A model generated the notes under the pieces. It had not been told where the DNA came from, did not search any database, and worked only from the letters and a program-made list of their open reading frames with translations. A stretch of 56,927 nt of DNA from Peptococcaceae bacterium UBA5356 (GTDB lineage: Bacteria > Bacillota > Peptococcia > DRI-13 > DTU073): NCBI GenBank assembly GCA_002407935.1, contig DHPU01000066.1, positions 1 through 56,927 of the forward strand, written 5' to 3'. Below are positions 44,851 to 53,710 of this stretch, piece by piece; within the stretch, counting starts at the first letter, position 1, and every line of letters starts with the position of its first letter. A program made the translations under genes and the position numbers.

Positions 44851-46278
44851 GTGTTTAAAGAGATTCTTCCTATGAGGGGACTACATGGGGTAATACGTGT
44901 TCCCGGAGATAAATCAATTTCACATCGGGCGGTTATGCTGGGTGCTTTAGCAGAAGGGACTACGCACATAGAGGGCTTTCTTACTGCGGAGGATTGCCTG
45001 CATACGCTGCAATGTATCCGTTCTTTAGGTGTAACTGTGCAGACCGAGGATGAACAGCGGAGTAAACAAGAACAGCAAGTGGGGTGGCTTATATCAACTG
45101 CACAAGCGGATTTGGCGGAAAGCACGGAAGTTAACGGTTGGGTGGAAAACCCTATGCCTGCCGGAATGAGAATTCTGATTGAGGGAAAAGGCTTAGGAGG
45201 TTTGCAGGAACCGGAAGAAGTTCTGGATGCGGGTAATTCGGGGACGACCCTGCGGCTTTTAAGCGGGATCTTAGCCGGGCAGTCTTTCACCTCTTTTCTA
45301 ACGGGGGATGCTTCGCTGTGTAAACGGCCGATGGAGCGGATTACGATTCCTTTGCGCAAAATGGGGGCGCAAATAATGGGTCGTCGGGGAGGGAGCTGGG
45401 CTCCTTTGGCGATCAGGGGAGGTAAATTACAGGCGATTTCGTACCAATTACCGGTGGCCAGTGCCCAGGTGAAGTCGGCTCTTTTGTTGGCCGGTCTTTT
45501 TGCCCCGGGGTGGACAGAGGTAAGTGAACCGGCGCTTTCCCGTAATCATACGGAATTAATGCTGGAGGCCTTTGGGACAGAGGTAGAAAAGGAGCCGCAG
45601 GGGGCGGGGATGCGTGTGCGGGTAAAGGGGTTCCCCACTTTGCAAGCTCAAAAGGTCAGTGTACCGGGCGATCTTTCTTCGGCGGCTTTTTTGCTGGTAG
45701 CCGGGGCGATTGTTCCTGCGGCGAAGCTTACCATTAAGTCAGTAGGCTTGAATCCTACGCGAGATGGTATCATAGAAGTTTTGCAAGCGATGGGAGCCAA
45801 GCTGCGGATTACGGAAGTTCAACAAATAGCAGGTGAATTAAGGGGGACAATCGAAGTAGAAAGTAGTGCTCTGCAAGGGATTTCTGTAGGTGGGGAAATG
45901 ATTCCCCGTTTAATCGATGAAATACCGTTAGTGGCCGTAGCCGGGTTATTTGCCCGCGGAGTTACGGAAATAAGGGATGCGGCTGAATTAAAGGTAAAGG
46001 AAAGTAACCGTCTGCTGGCTATTTGTGAAGGGCTTTCCCGTCTGGGCGGACGGGTGGAGGAGCTTTCGGATGGGCTGCGTATCTATGGCGGGCATCCTTT
46101 GTATGGAGCTTCCTGCCGGAGCTTTGGGGATCATCGTATTGCGATGGCTCTTGCGGTGGCGGCACTCTGTGCTCAGGGGACGACGGTGCTGGAAGGGGCG
46201 GAAGCCGTAGATATTTCTTTCCCCGGCTTTTGGAGGCTACTGGAAGAATTAAGGAGTGGAAGCCAATGTGTAAGGTAA
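44851..46278 (+). CDS. aroA: 3-Phosphoshikimate 1-carboxyvinyltransferase (EPSP synthase)
   Basis: Transfers an enolpyruvyl group to shikimate 3-phosphate. GTG 44851 is used (GTGGGGG upstream); a longer frame overlaps tyrA. The 475 residues are longer than the usual 425-435 because of an insert near residues 65-110 (EQRSKQEQQVGWLISTAQAD) before GLGGLQEPEEVLDAGNSGTT. The catalytic signatures GDKSISHRAVMLG, NSGTTLRLLSGIL, SAQVKSALLLAGL and GDLSSAAFLLVAGA are intact. Its end overlaps aroE by 13 nt. Confidence 0.96.
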   Translation: MFKEILPMRGLHGVIRVPGDKSISHRAVMLGALAEGTTHIEGFLTAEDCLHTLQCIRSLGVTVQTEDEQRSKQEQQVGWLISTAQADLAESTEVNGWVENPMPAGMRILIEGKGLGGLQEPEEVLDAGNSGTTLRLLSGILAGQSFTSFLTGDASLCKRPMERITIPLRKMGAQIMGRRGGSWAPLAIRGGKLQAISYQLPVASAQVKSALLLAGLFAPGWTEVSEPALSRNHTELMLEAFGTEVEKEPQGAGMRVRVKGFPTLQAQKVSVPGDLSSAAFLLVAGAIVPAAKLTIKSVGLNPTRDGIIEVLQAMGAKLRITEVQQIAGELRGTIEVESSALQGISVGGEMIPRLIDEIPLVAVAGLFARGVTEIRDAAELKVKESNRLLAICEGLSRLGGRVEELSDGLRIYGGHPLYGASCRSFGDHRIAMALAVAALCAQGTTVLEGAEAVDISFPGFWRLLEELRSGSQCVR

Positions 46279-47216
46279 GGGGCAAGGTGAACGGAGCAAC
46301 GAAGGTATATGCGATTCTGGGAAATCCGCTGGGGCATACGCTCTCGCCGGCCATGCATAATGCGGCCTTTGCCGCTCTAAAGATGAACGCTGTCTATCTA
46401 GCTTTACAGGTGGAGAAGCATAATTTGGCGGAAGCGGTAAAGGGCATAAGGGCTTTGGGAATACAAGGGGGAAATGTGACGATTCCGTTTAAGGAAGCAA
46501 TCATCCCTTATTTGGATGGGCTCACGGAGGAAGCACGTTTAATAGGGGCAGTAAACACCTTCTATTGGGATGAGAACGGGCAGGGTTTGTGGGGAGATAA
46601 TACAGATGGGGCTGGCTTTTTAGCTGCTTTAGGGGAAAAAAGTCCCGCGATTTTGCAGGAGGAGCAAGGGGCGGTATTGCTGGGAGCTGGGGGAGCGGCC
46701 AGGGCGGTAGCTGTGGCTTTAGCTCTTGCCGGAATGAAGGAACTGACCATTGTCAATCGTGATCAGGTAAGAGGGGAAGTATTAGCGGCTCGGTTAGGGA
46801 AATTAGGGATGAAGGCAACTGTACGGGCTTGGCCGGAAAAAGGAATACAAGAGATGTCTAAAGAAGAATATAAAGAAGAATATAAAAAAGAGCGAAAAGA
46901 ACAAAAAGAGGAATTTAGAGAACTTTTTCGGAAAAACAGGTTAATTATTAATACGACTCCCTTAGGGATGTCTCCGTATGAAGAGGAATGTCCTCCCCTT
47001 GATGCGGAGTGGCTGCATCAAGAACATTTGGTTGTAGATTTAATTTATCGGCCTAGGGAAACAAGGCTTTTACAGAGAGCCAGGGTCAGGGGTTGCCAAA
47101 CGTTAAATGGTTTACCCATGCTGTTGGCGCAGGGGGTTTTGTCTTTTCAGCGATGGGCGGGGGGAGTTGCAGCACCGGTAGAAGTGATGGCCAAAGAATT
47201 GGAAAGGTGGGTTTAA
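46266..47216 (+). CDS. aroE: Shikimate dehydrogenase
   Basis: Reduces 3-dehydroshikimate to shikimate with NADPH. ATG 46266 lies within the end of aroA, with AAGGAG 10 nt upstream. The 316 residues show NPLGHTLSPAMHNAAF, NVTIPFKEA, DNTDGAGF and LLGAGGAARAVAVAL. A Lys/Glu-rich insert (KEEYKEEYKKERKEQKEEF) near residues 199-217, coded by a tandem GAATATAAAGAA-type repeat, breaks the family pattern just before NTTPLGM. The stop codon is followed after one base by aroC. Confidence 0.95.
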   Translation: MCKVRGKVNGATKVYAILGNPLGHTLSPAMHNAAFAALKMNAVYLALQVEKHNLAEAVKGIRALGIQGGNVTIPFKEAIIPYLDGLTEEARLIGAVNTFYWDENGQGLWGDNTDGAGFLAALGEKSPAILQEEQGAVLLGAGGAARAVAVALALAGMKELTIVNRDQVRGEVLAARLGKLGMKATVRAWPEKGIQEMSKEEYKEEYKKERKEQKEEFRELFRKNRLIINTTPLGMSPYEEECPPLDAEWLHQEHLVVDLIYRPRETRLLQRARVRGCQTLNGLPMLLAQGVLSFQRWAGGVAAPVEVMAKELERWV

Positions 47217-47217
47217 A

Positions 47218-48372
47218 ATGCTGCGTTTTCTTACGGCGGGGGAATCTCATGGCCGGATGCTGTTAGCCATTATGGAAGGGCTTCCGGCAGGATTAAAACT
47301 GGATGTGGCGAGGATTAACGGCCTTTTAAAGAAGCGGCAGGGGGGATATGGCCGAGGCCAAAGAATGACCATTGAGGAAGACCGGGTAGAGATTTTAGCC
47401 GGGCTGAGGGGAGGAGTAACGTTAGGGAGTCCTTTGGCGTTGGCGATTGTTAATCGGGACTGGGAAAGCTGGCAGGAAATTATGGCGTCCGGCTCAGAGG
47501 CAAAAATAGGGGAAAGAGTAATTACGAAACCTCGTCCCGGGCACGCGGATCTAGCCGGTGGGTTAAAATACCGGCAGCAGGATTTGCGTAATATTCTCGA
47601 AAGAGCCAGTGCCAGGGAAACGGCGATACGGGTGGCGGTAGGGGCTGTGGCCGAGGAATTATTACAGGCATTGGATATTCGGGTAGAAGGTCAAGTAGTG
47701 GCAATTGGCGGAATTCAAGCCTGTGCGGCAGAAAAAACATGGGGGGAGCAATTATTTGCGAACCCGTTGTATTGTCCGGATCAGGAGGCTTCCTTGCGGA
47801 TGATTAAGGCGATTGAAGAGGCTAAGGAAAAAGGTGATACGCTGGGTGGGGTTATCCGGATTGTTAGCGAGGGAGTACCTTGGGGTTTGGGCTCTCATGT
47901 GCAGTGGGACCGCCGTCTGGAGGGGAGGCTGGCCCAGGCCCTGATGAGTATTCCGGCTATTAAGGGAGTGGAAATAGGGGCCGGTTTTACATCGGCTTCT
48001 TTACCCGGTTCCCAGGTACATGATGAGATAGAGTATGAGCCTGTCGGCGGGGGCTTTCGGCACCGTACGAATCGTGCCGGAGGGATTGAAGGGGGTATGA
48101 CGAATGGGGAGCGGTTGGTAATTAAGGCCGCAATGAAACCGATTCCCACCTTGCGGAAGTCTTTAGCCAGTGTGGATCTGCATACGAAAGAACCTTTTGC
48201 GGCGGCAGTGGAACGCTCCGATGTTTGTGCTGTGCCGGCGGCAGCCATAGTGGGGGAGGCCGTAACGGCCTGGGTGCTGGCGGAAGCAGTGCTGGAGAAG
48301 TTTGGCGGGGATCATCTGGAAGAGACCCTGTTGAACTATAATAATTACTTAAAGTATTTATATAATCGATAG
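47218..48372 (+). CDS. aroC: Chorismate synthase
   Basis: FMN-dependent enzyme forming chorismate. The 384 residues start with LRFLTAGESHGRMLLAIMEG, continue with RRQGGYGRGQRM-like KKRQGGYGRGQRM, and hold the RASARETA motif and GGIEGGMTNGE. It follows aroE by one base. A 119-nt gap separates it from aroB, and no shikimate kinase gene (aroK) is seen here or elsewhere in the window. Confidence 0.97.
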   Translation: MLRFLTAGESHGRMLLAIMEGLPAGLKLDVARINGLLKKRQGGYGRGQRMTIEEDRVEILAGLRGGVTLGSPLALAIVNRDWESWQEIMASGSEAKIGERVITKPRPGHADLAGGLKYRQQDLRNILERASARETAIRVAVGAVAEELLQALDIRVEGQVVAIGGIQACAAEKTWGEQLFANPLYCPDQEASLRMIKAIEEAKEKGDTLGGVIRIVSEGVPWGLGSHVQWDRRLEGRLAQALMSIPAIKGVEIGAGFTSASLPGSQVHDEIEYEPVGGGFRHRTNRAGGIEGGMTNGERLVIKAAMKPIPTLRKSLASVDLHTKEPFAAAVERSDVCAVPAAAIVGEAVTAWVLAEAVLEKFGGDHLEETLLNYNNYLKYLYNR

Positions 48373-48491
48373 TCGTTAGTATTAAGGGATTTTATTTAAC
48401 AAGGCAGTTTACTAAAAACAAGGCGTTTCATTAGGGATATAATTGTTTTTAGTTTAAAGATTAGATAGCGAATGGTTGGGTGGTAAATGTG

Positions 48492-49586
48492 ATGAATAAA
48501 GGAATTCGGCAAATTAAAGTAGATTTGGCGGAAAGAAGTTATGCTATTTTATTAGGGGAGAACATTTTACCGGAATGTGTAGCCGGACTAAAGGAGTTTT
48601 GTCGGGAAGAAGAGGTTTTTCTCGTTAGTGATACCCTGGTTTATGGTTATTACGGCAAAGAACTGGAGAGATTATTAGCACAGGAAGGTTATCGTGCCGT
48701 TACTTATTTGATCGAACCGGGGGAAAGCTCGAAAAGCTGGGCGGTTGCCGAAAAAATCCTTGATTATATGTTGGAAAAGAACCTCAGCCGTAAAACCCCT
48801 TTGCTCGCTTTAGGCGGAGGGGTAGTCGGTGACTTGACGGGATTTGTCGCGGCTCTCTACCGGCGAGGGGTTCCTTTAATTCAGATTCCGACGACGTTGC
48901 TCGCTCAAGTGGATAGCAGTGTGGGCGGTAAAGTCGCTGTTAATCATCCGCACGGCAAAAACATGCTAGGCACTTTTTATCAGCCGCGGGCGGTCTGGGC
49001 CGATTTGTGTACTCTGGAGACCCTAAATTTACGGGAATGGCGGGCCGGGCTGGCGGAGGTGTTGAAATATGCCCTTTTGTGGGATAAAGAGTTCTTTGTC
49101 TATTTAGAGGAACAGGCGGAGCAGATTCTTCAAAAAAACCCCAGTGTTTTACTTGCTGTAATTGAACGTTGTATCCGGATTAAGGCGGAGATTGTGCAGC
49201 AGGATGAAAGAGATGAAGGATTGCGAAATGTCTTAAATTTGGGGCATACGATTGGTCATGCTTTGGAAAAGGCCACAGATTTTCAGCAATATCGTCATGG
49301 CGAAGCTGTTGCCATTGGTCTAAGAGCAGTTTTTAAATTAGCGGAAAAAATGGGAATGATCACCCAGGAAGGACGGCAGAGGGTGGAAGAATTAATGCAG
49401 ACGTGGGGTTTACCTCTTACTTTACCGGCTGCTGTCCTTGCGGATGTTTTAGGGTTGCTCAAGTTTGATAAAAAGGTAGAAGGAAAGGAGCTTCTTTTTA
49501 TTCTTCCTGTTGAGCTTGGCAAAGTAGCAGTGCAAAAGGGCATTGGAGAGGAAGTAGTGGAGCAGGTGCTGCAAGAGATGCTCTAA
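48492..49586 (+). CDS. aroB: 3-Dehydroquinate synthase
   Basis: Converts DAHP to 3-dehydroquinate. ATG 48492 is chosen over GTG 48480 because a GGTGG site lies 8 nt upstream. The 364 residues contain the NAD-binding GGGVVGDLTGFVAALYRRG, QVDSSVGGKVAVNHPHGKN and the metal ligands in NLGHTIGHALE. A terminator follows, so it ends the aro group. Confidence 0.96.
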   Translation: MNKGIRQIKVDLAERSYAILLGENILPECVAGLKEFCREEEVFLVSDTLVYGYYGKELERLLAQEGYRAVTYLIEPGESSKSWAVAEKILDYMLEKNLSRKTPLLALGGGVVGDLTGFVAALYRRGVPLIQIPTTLLAQVDSSVGGKVAVNHPHGKNMLGTFYQPRAVWADLCTLETLNLREWRAGLAEVLKYALLWDKEFFVYLEEQAEQILQKNPSVLLAVIERCIRIKAEIVQQDERDEGLRNVLNLGHTIGHALEKATDFQQYRHGEAVAIGLRAVFKLAEKMGMITQEGRQRVEELMQTWGLPLTLPAAVLADVLGLLKFDKKVEGKELLFILPVELGKVAVQKGIGEEVVEQVLQEML

Positions 49587-49597
49587 GACAAAAAAGC

Positions 49598-49634
49598 AAA
49601 AAAAAGGCCTCCAATTTTTTGAAGGCCTTTTTTT
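49598..49634. terminator. Bidirectional terminator after aroB
   Basis: A-rich arm ending AAGGCCT pairs with AAGGCCTTTTTTT around a 10-nt loop. It lies between the convergent aroB and zinc-ribbon genes and has A- and T-runs on both sides. Confidence 0.85.
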
Positions 49635-49921
49635 CATTTAAACGATAATATTTTAGTTAAATATCCGGAGAAAAAGGACACAGGAAGTCCCAAAAGGACA
49701 AGGATCCCTGTCCATTTAGCTCCCAGATAATCATATAACAGAAAAGGAATTATTAAAAAGAGTAAAAAAGTTCCTAACGCCACAACCCAAGCTTTACTAA
49801 CGGCATTTTGGTAATACTGAAGATATTTCTGGGAGACCTTTTTCTTACAATGAGGGCATTTTGTAGTCGTAGGGGTGATTGGCCCATGACATTCCGGACA
49901 TGTCAACTTTTTTGCAGACAT
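49634..49921 (-). CDS. Zinc-ribbon membrane protein
   Basis: A 95-residue protein with an N-terminal zinc ribbon using two CxxC pairs (CPECHG and CPHCKK, about residues 8-25) and two membrane helices (WVVALGTFLLFLIIPFLLYD and GILVLLGLPVSFFSGYL). GAGGAGG precedes ATG. Proteins of this kind are common and mostly of unknown function. It converges with aroB and shares its terminator. Confidence 0.8.
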   Translation of the reverse strand: MSAKKLTCPECHGPITPTTTKCPHCKKKVSQKYLQYYQNAVSKAWVVALGTFLLFLIIPFLLYDYLGAKWTGILVLLGLPVSFFSGYLTKILSFK

Positions 49922-50034
49922 ATTTTACCTCCTCGTGAATGTTTACGTTTGTATAGTTACTTCTCTAATTTTGAGGCGAATCCTTTTTTATAGTTGAAAA
50001 ATTAAAAATCCGCTTTTAGCGGATAAAAAAGCAA

Positions 50035-50199
<165 letters not shown>

Positions 50200-50229
<30 letters not shown>

Positions 50230-50620
50230 GAACAATTCCCACAGTCGCTCAGCCAGGCTTTTCTCGATAAGATCATCTTTGATCGCTGCAAACAACCCAT
50301 CTAATGATTCATAAGCGTTCACCCGGTGGAAATATGATAGAAGAATATAGAGAAGATAACAACTTGTTACATGAGTAATCTGAGCGTCAAAATCCCTCGA
50401 TTGACAAGTCCCTAATTTTAGGTACTGTTTGGTTTCCTTGAAAAATACTTCTATGGTCCAACGGACGCTATAAATCTCTATCATACTCAAGAATCCAAGG
50501 GATGTATCCGTTGAGAGAAACAGCCTCCGCTTTTTTTGATAGGGAAAACGGCAATAAAACAATTTAACTTTTCCTATTTCTTCGTAATCGACGATGACTT
50601 CATAATAAAAGAGCTTTTTA
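50200..50620 (-). pseudogene. IS4-type transposase, 5'-truncated remnant
   Basis: About 140 C-terminal residues of a DDE transposase remain, from KLFYYEVIVDYEEIG to ELFYEFFQTNCA. The segment SMIEIYSVRWTIEVFFKETK carries the C-terminal catalytic Glu context of IS4-like elements. The first two thirds are missing: sequence before about 50620 is unrelated, and a small gene starts at 50643. The 3' end lies inside the 142-bp repeat, so the insertion is older than the duplication. Confidence 0.85.
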
Positions 50621-50642
50621 ATGCGTATAAAGAGGTGATTAA

Positions 50643-50819
50643 ATGCAAATAGGTGAATTTATATTAAACGATGTTGAAATACAAGAGTTAAAGAAAGAGT
50701 TTAAAATATTATTTAAAAAACCTGCACCGCCATATAATTATGATGAATTTGACGGGATTGAGGATTATAAAAAGAAAATAAAGATAATGATTGATTCAGG
50801 TAAGACACCTACTAAATAG
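50643..50819 (+). CDS. Small hypothetical protein 1 of island (KTPTK tail)
   Basis: A 58-residue protein with AAAGAGGTG upstream of ATG. It is charged and ends APPYNYDEFDGIEDYKK, then DSGKTPTK. The last part resembles the end of the small protein at 51021 (SPYNHTDPRE, then SKTPTK), and the DNA around ACACCTACTAAA is shared. I do not recognise the family. Its base use is AT-rich like the rest of the island. It could be an orphan immunity-type protein, which is speculation from size and context. Confidence 0.5.
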   Translation: MQIGEFILNDVEIQELKKEFKILFKKPAPPYNYDEFDGIEDYKKKIKIMIDSGKTPTK

Positions 50820-50910
50820 TGAGTGTTTTTATTACTAGAGATAAAATGTATTTTTGATGAAACAAGATAGAGGGCATAGGGTTTTGTCCAATTGAAATTT
50901 ATTTTAATAA

Positions 50911-51024
50911 AAATCATTTGTTAAATTAGATGGTTATAAACCTAAATGTTATATAATAGATCCAGATACGTTAAAAAAGAAGGATTTAGCATTATATAAC
51001 TTTATTGAGGAGATGGTTAAATGA
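50911..51024 (+). pseudogene. C-terminal remnant of a larger protein
   Basis: An open frame without a start codon or ribosome site encodes KLDGYKPKCYIIDPDTLKKK and then a short tail ending EEMVK. Its TGA stop overlaps the next ATG (ATGA), so the next gene would be translationally coupled to it. This suggests the lost N-terminal part belonged to a gene once paired with the following small protein. The family is not recognised. Confidence 0.35.
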
Positions 51025-51242
51025 ACAAAGAACACAAAAAATTATTGTTAAAAACATCAAAGTTACTAGAGTTTGAAAAAATAATTGTCTTTAATAATAT
51101 CCCCTACAATAATTGGAGAAACGACAAAGAAGTATTTGACCATTACAGTAAAATGTTAGAAAACGCTACATCTCCATACAATCATACTGACCCTAGAGAA
51201 GCTTTTATAAGTAAAACACCTACTAAAGGGAGTTCAACTTAG
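51021..51242 (+). CDS. Small hypothetical protein 2 of island (KTPTK tail)
   Basis: A 73-residue protein with TTGAGGAG upstream. It starts MNKEHKKLLLKTSKLLEFEK and ends AFISKTPTKGSST. It shares the PYN...D and KTPTK end with the small gene at 50643. A 4-nt overlap with the preceding frame indicates an original two-gene unit, as is common for toxin-immunity pairs. A strong terminator follows at 51296. Function is unknown. Confidence 0.5.
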   Translation: MNKEHKKLLLKTSKLLEFEKIIVFNNIPYNNWRNDKEVFDHYSKMLENATSPYNHTDPREAFISKTPTKGSST

Positions 51243-51295
51243 GGATTTACGAAAACAAGTAAATTTTGACCGACTCTTTTCAAGCGGAGGCTCGA

Positions 51296-51343
51296 AAGAA
51301 AAGACTGCACCGAAGGATAAAACCTTTAGTGCAGTCTTTTCTT
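51296..51343. terminator. Strong terminator inside the island
   Basis: A 15-bp stem (AAGAAAAGACTGCAC with GTGCAGTCTTTTCTT) with an inner AAGG/CCTT pairing. It ends with a T-rich arm and lies after the small gene at 51021. Confidence 0.85.
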
Positions 51344-51461
51344 CATCGAAAACATAAACGCTGATACCCTATGATGACCAAAACGGCGGGTTCTTGTGGG
51401 GTCTAATTCATTTTTGGAGTTCGTTTGGTGTTTTAGGGGTGTTTGTGTATAGCTGCCCATT

Positions 51462-51739
51462 TTGAAAATCGATAATACCAAGCTTATCGCTGATTTTATC
51501 GAAAAGGTACGTCGCTCCGCAATAGAGATGCTTTGCTTGCAGAAATGGTACCGGTTGATACTTTGGACGTTAGTTCAATTGAGCAGGAAGCCGACACTCC
51601 TAAGCAAAGCGAAAGTGGCGGTAGTTCACTTAATTATGATAATGGGATAAGATATGAGTATTGTACTAATATAGATGCCATTTATCAAGCATTATTCACC
51701 GTTAGTATTTCTGAAGTTGCAGCCACTATAGAAGAATAG
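51462..51739 (+). pseudogene. Frameshifted small gene
   Basis: The first frame reads MKIDNTKLIADFIEKVRRSA, and a second frame continues DALLAEMVPVDTLDVSSIEQ and on to SVSISEVAATIEE. One missing base near 51525 would join them into a protein of about 92 residues. Neither half has a good ribosome site of its own. The family is not recognised. A terminator follows directly. Confidence 0.4.
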
Positions 51740-51744
51740 AAGGC

Positions 51745-51777
51745 TAAGAAAAGACCTCTCTATGGAGTCTTTTCTTA
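51745..51777. terminator. Terminator before the toxin-antitoxin pair
   Basis: An 11-bp stem (TAAGAAAAGAC with GTCTTTTCTTA) around an 11-nt loop. It isolates the following promoter from upstream transcription. Confidence 0.7.
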
Positions 51778-51820
51778 TTAAGAATCATATATCATCAAAT
51801 TGGCAATAATATATCGTGGT

Positions 51821-51849
51821 TTGCATATATTCTATTGAGGTGGTATAAT
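51821..51849 (+). promoter_or_regulatory. Promoter of the toxin-antitoxin pair
   Basis: TTGCAT at 51821-51826, a 17-bp spacer and consensus TATAAT at 51844-51849. Because the ATG at 51850 directly follows the -10 box, it cannot be in the transcript, which supports the later antitoxin start at 51907. Confidence 0.75.
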
Positions 51850-51906
51850 ATGGACAAGAATAAAAAAAAAAAACTCGATGTGCAAGTTCAAAAGGGGGTA
51901 AAAAAT

Positions 51907-52074
51907 ATGGATACAATAATAAAAAGACCCTGTACTATATTGAAATCTATTGAAGATAGTTTTAAACAAATTAAAGAAGTAGAGAATAACAAAAAGCAAT
52001 TTAAATCTCTAAAAGAATCTAGGGCATTATGGAAACAATGGGCAAAGGAAGCTGATAATGAGTCAGACAGATGA
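51907..52074 (+). CDS. Putative antitoxin of a type II system
   Basis: A 55-residue charged, helical protein (MDTIIKRPCTILKSIEDSFK and on to WKQWAKEADNESDR). ATG 51907 is chosen: AAGGGGG lies upstream, and the promoter excludes the earlier ATG. It overlaps the toxin gene by 17 nt, the usual order for such pairs. The family of the antitoxin is not clear. It would neutralise the toxin and probably bind its own promoter. Confidence 0.65.
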   Translation: MDTIIKRPCTILKSIEDSFKQIKEVENNKKQFKSLKESRALWKQWAKEADNESDR

Positions 52075-52438
52075 TTTTAATATTTACGAAATTATCCCTA
52101 CCGATAGATTTAACAATGATGTAAAGTATTATATTAAGAAAAAGAAATTTACACGTCTTGAAAATGATATTGATGACATTCTTTGTTCTTTAGAAAAAGG
52201 GGATTTTCAAGGAGAAAAAATAGAAAGTTTAAAATTTCCTAAAGAAAGAGATGTTTATAAAGTAAGAGCAAAGAATTCTAATGCCGATGCGGGTTTATCT
52301 AACGGTTATAGATTGATATATTATGTACAGGTTGATAATAATATTGTATATTTGATTACTATTTATTATAAAAAGGATGATAATAAAATTCCTACAAATA
52401 ATGAAATAGTAGAAATGATTAATAAGTATTGTAATTAA
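52058..52438 (+). CDS. RelE/ParE-family toxin
   Basis: A 126-residue protein with the RelE/ParE core: an N-terminal helical hairpin (FNNDVKYYIKKKKFTRLEND), the central strand VYKVRAKNSNADAGLSNGYR, then LIYYVQVDNNIVYLITIYYK. Toxins of this fold act as ribosome-dependent mRNA nucleases or gyrase poisons; which one cannot be decided here. The ATG has AAGGAAG upstream and lies within the end of the antitoxin gene. It lies in the AT-rich island. Confidence 0.8.
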   Translation: MSQTDDFNIYEIIPTDRFNNDVKYYIKKKKFTRLENDIDDILCSLEKGDFQGEKIESLKFPKERDVYKVRAKNSNADAGLSNGYRLIYYVQVDNNIVYLITIYYKKDDNKIPTNNEIVEMINKYCN

Positions 52439-52834
52439 CTATTAATTGACTGACAATATTACTTTATTCAGTATATATTATTTACCGTAGGGCAGTGGTT
52501 GATTAATTAAGTGAAAAAGCACAGTGGCGATAAAAAACCTCTCTTGCAGGGGTCTTTTTTAATTAATCAATAAAGGGTGACTTGGCATCCTTAAATTGAG
52601 ATAGTACATATAAGACTTATTATTATAAGCTTTATTTACACTCAGTAAGGTAATAGAAATTCTGCGAACCACAAGTGAACATAAAAAGCCCTGGAGGTTT
52701 CGCACCTATTGAAACTGCTATCACAAGTTCCGATAGCACAACTTATATACGTATAAGTTGCAAGAGTAGTATATGAATATAAAGACAATTAAGATAATAC
52801 ACTACCAAAAATTAATCAAAAAGGCGGTGAGATT
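52439..52834. promoter_or_regulatory. Regulatory gap before the recombinase remnant
   Basis: This 396-bp gap has no gene. It holds a terminator-like hairpin (52532-52560: ACCTCT/AGGGGT flanked by A- and T-runs), a hairpin TGCTATC/GATAGCA (52716-52738) and a dyad AACTTATA-TACG-TATAAGTT (52740-52759). The 18 nt at 52755-52772 match 8855-8872 with two changes. The order hairpin, dyad, GAGTAGTAT repeats the layout before the osmolyte operon. Confidence 0.5.
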
Positions 52835-53619
52835 ATGTTAGACTTAAAGGGTAAAAAAGCAGTTTTTCTTTTACGTGTCTCTACTGAAAAACAGACAACA
52901 AAAAACGATAATATTTCAGATCAAAGAAAATTAGTAAACGAATTTATTGAAAAAGAAGAAATGATTTTAATTAGAGAATTTGTTGAAGGTGGAGTATCTG
53001 GTTTTAAAGTAAAAGTAATAGATAGAGACGCATTAACTACAATAAAAAGAATGGCAGATAATAAAGAATTTGATGTGCTTGTAGTTTATAAGTCAGACAG
53101 AATAGGCAGAACTACAGATGAGTCTCCTATGGTAATTAGATATTTAAATGAAAATGGGATAAGAGTATTTACTACAAGTGGACAAGAATTAAAAACCGAA
53201 ACACTGATGAATGAATTAATCACATATCTTGAATTTTGGAGAAATAAAGGTGAAAGTGTAAAAATATCAGAAAGAGCTACGGATTATAAAAAAATAGGTG
53301 TGCTTAATAAACTAATTAACAAAAAGAAAGAGAATCAAAAACAATTAGAATCAAAACAAAAGCAAATAATTATACTTAATCATTAATAAAAAAAGATGTG
53401 GATGAATTATTAATCTATATGAATTCTATTGATGAGGAAATATTTCAGAAAAAAATAGCTTTAAATGAATATGATTTATTAGAAAGCGGAATCGGCACTT
53501 GGGAAGAGAGGTATAAAACTGCCAATATTTTAGAAAAAAAAGCATTGTTAAATCAAATAATTGATAGAGTTACTTTTTTAGTAAAGATGCAGTTAGTGTT
53601 GATTATAAAATTACTTTAG
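52835..53619 (+). pseudogene. Large serine recombinase, decayed
   Basis: The first 150 residues are a resolvase-type catalytic domain with the active Ser in LLRVSTEKQ, plus VVYKSDRIGRT and FTTSGQELKTETLMNELI. The sequence then jumps from GESVKISERA to a C-terminal coiled coil (KKENQKQLESKQKQ), so the recombinase and zinc-ribbon DNA-binding domains are missing. A stop at 53384 and a frame change leave the rest (DELLIYMNSIDEEIFQKKI) in another frame. A GGCGGTGAG site precedes ATG. Family members excise or integrate mobile elements; this one should be inactive. Confidence 0.85.
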
Positions 53620-53710
53620 AGATTTTTAAAAAGAATAGTGAGGATAAAAGATGCTCAAATATAATTAAGGGGTGTAGCGATATTTTTGGTAGTGAAATGT
53701 CACAACTTAG

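Noticed and set aside
50800..51230. Possible CRISPR-like repeat from the shared ACACCTACTAAA
   Set aside because: There are only two imperfect copies about 410 bp apart, with no regular spacers and no cas genes.
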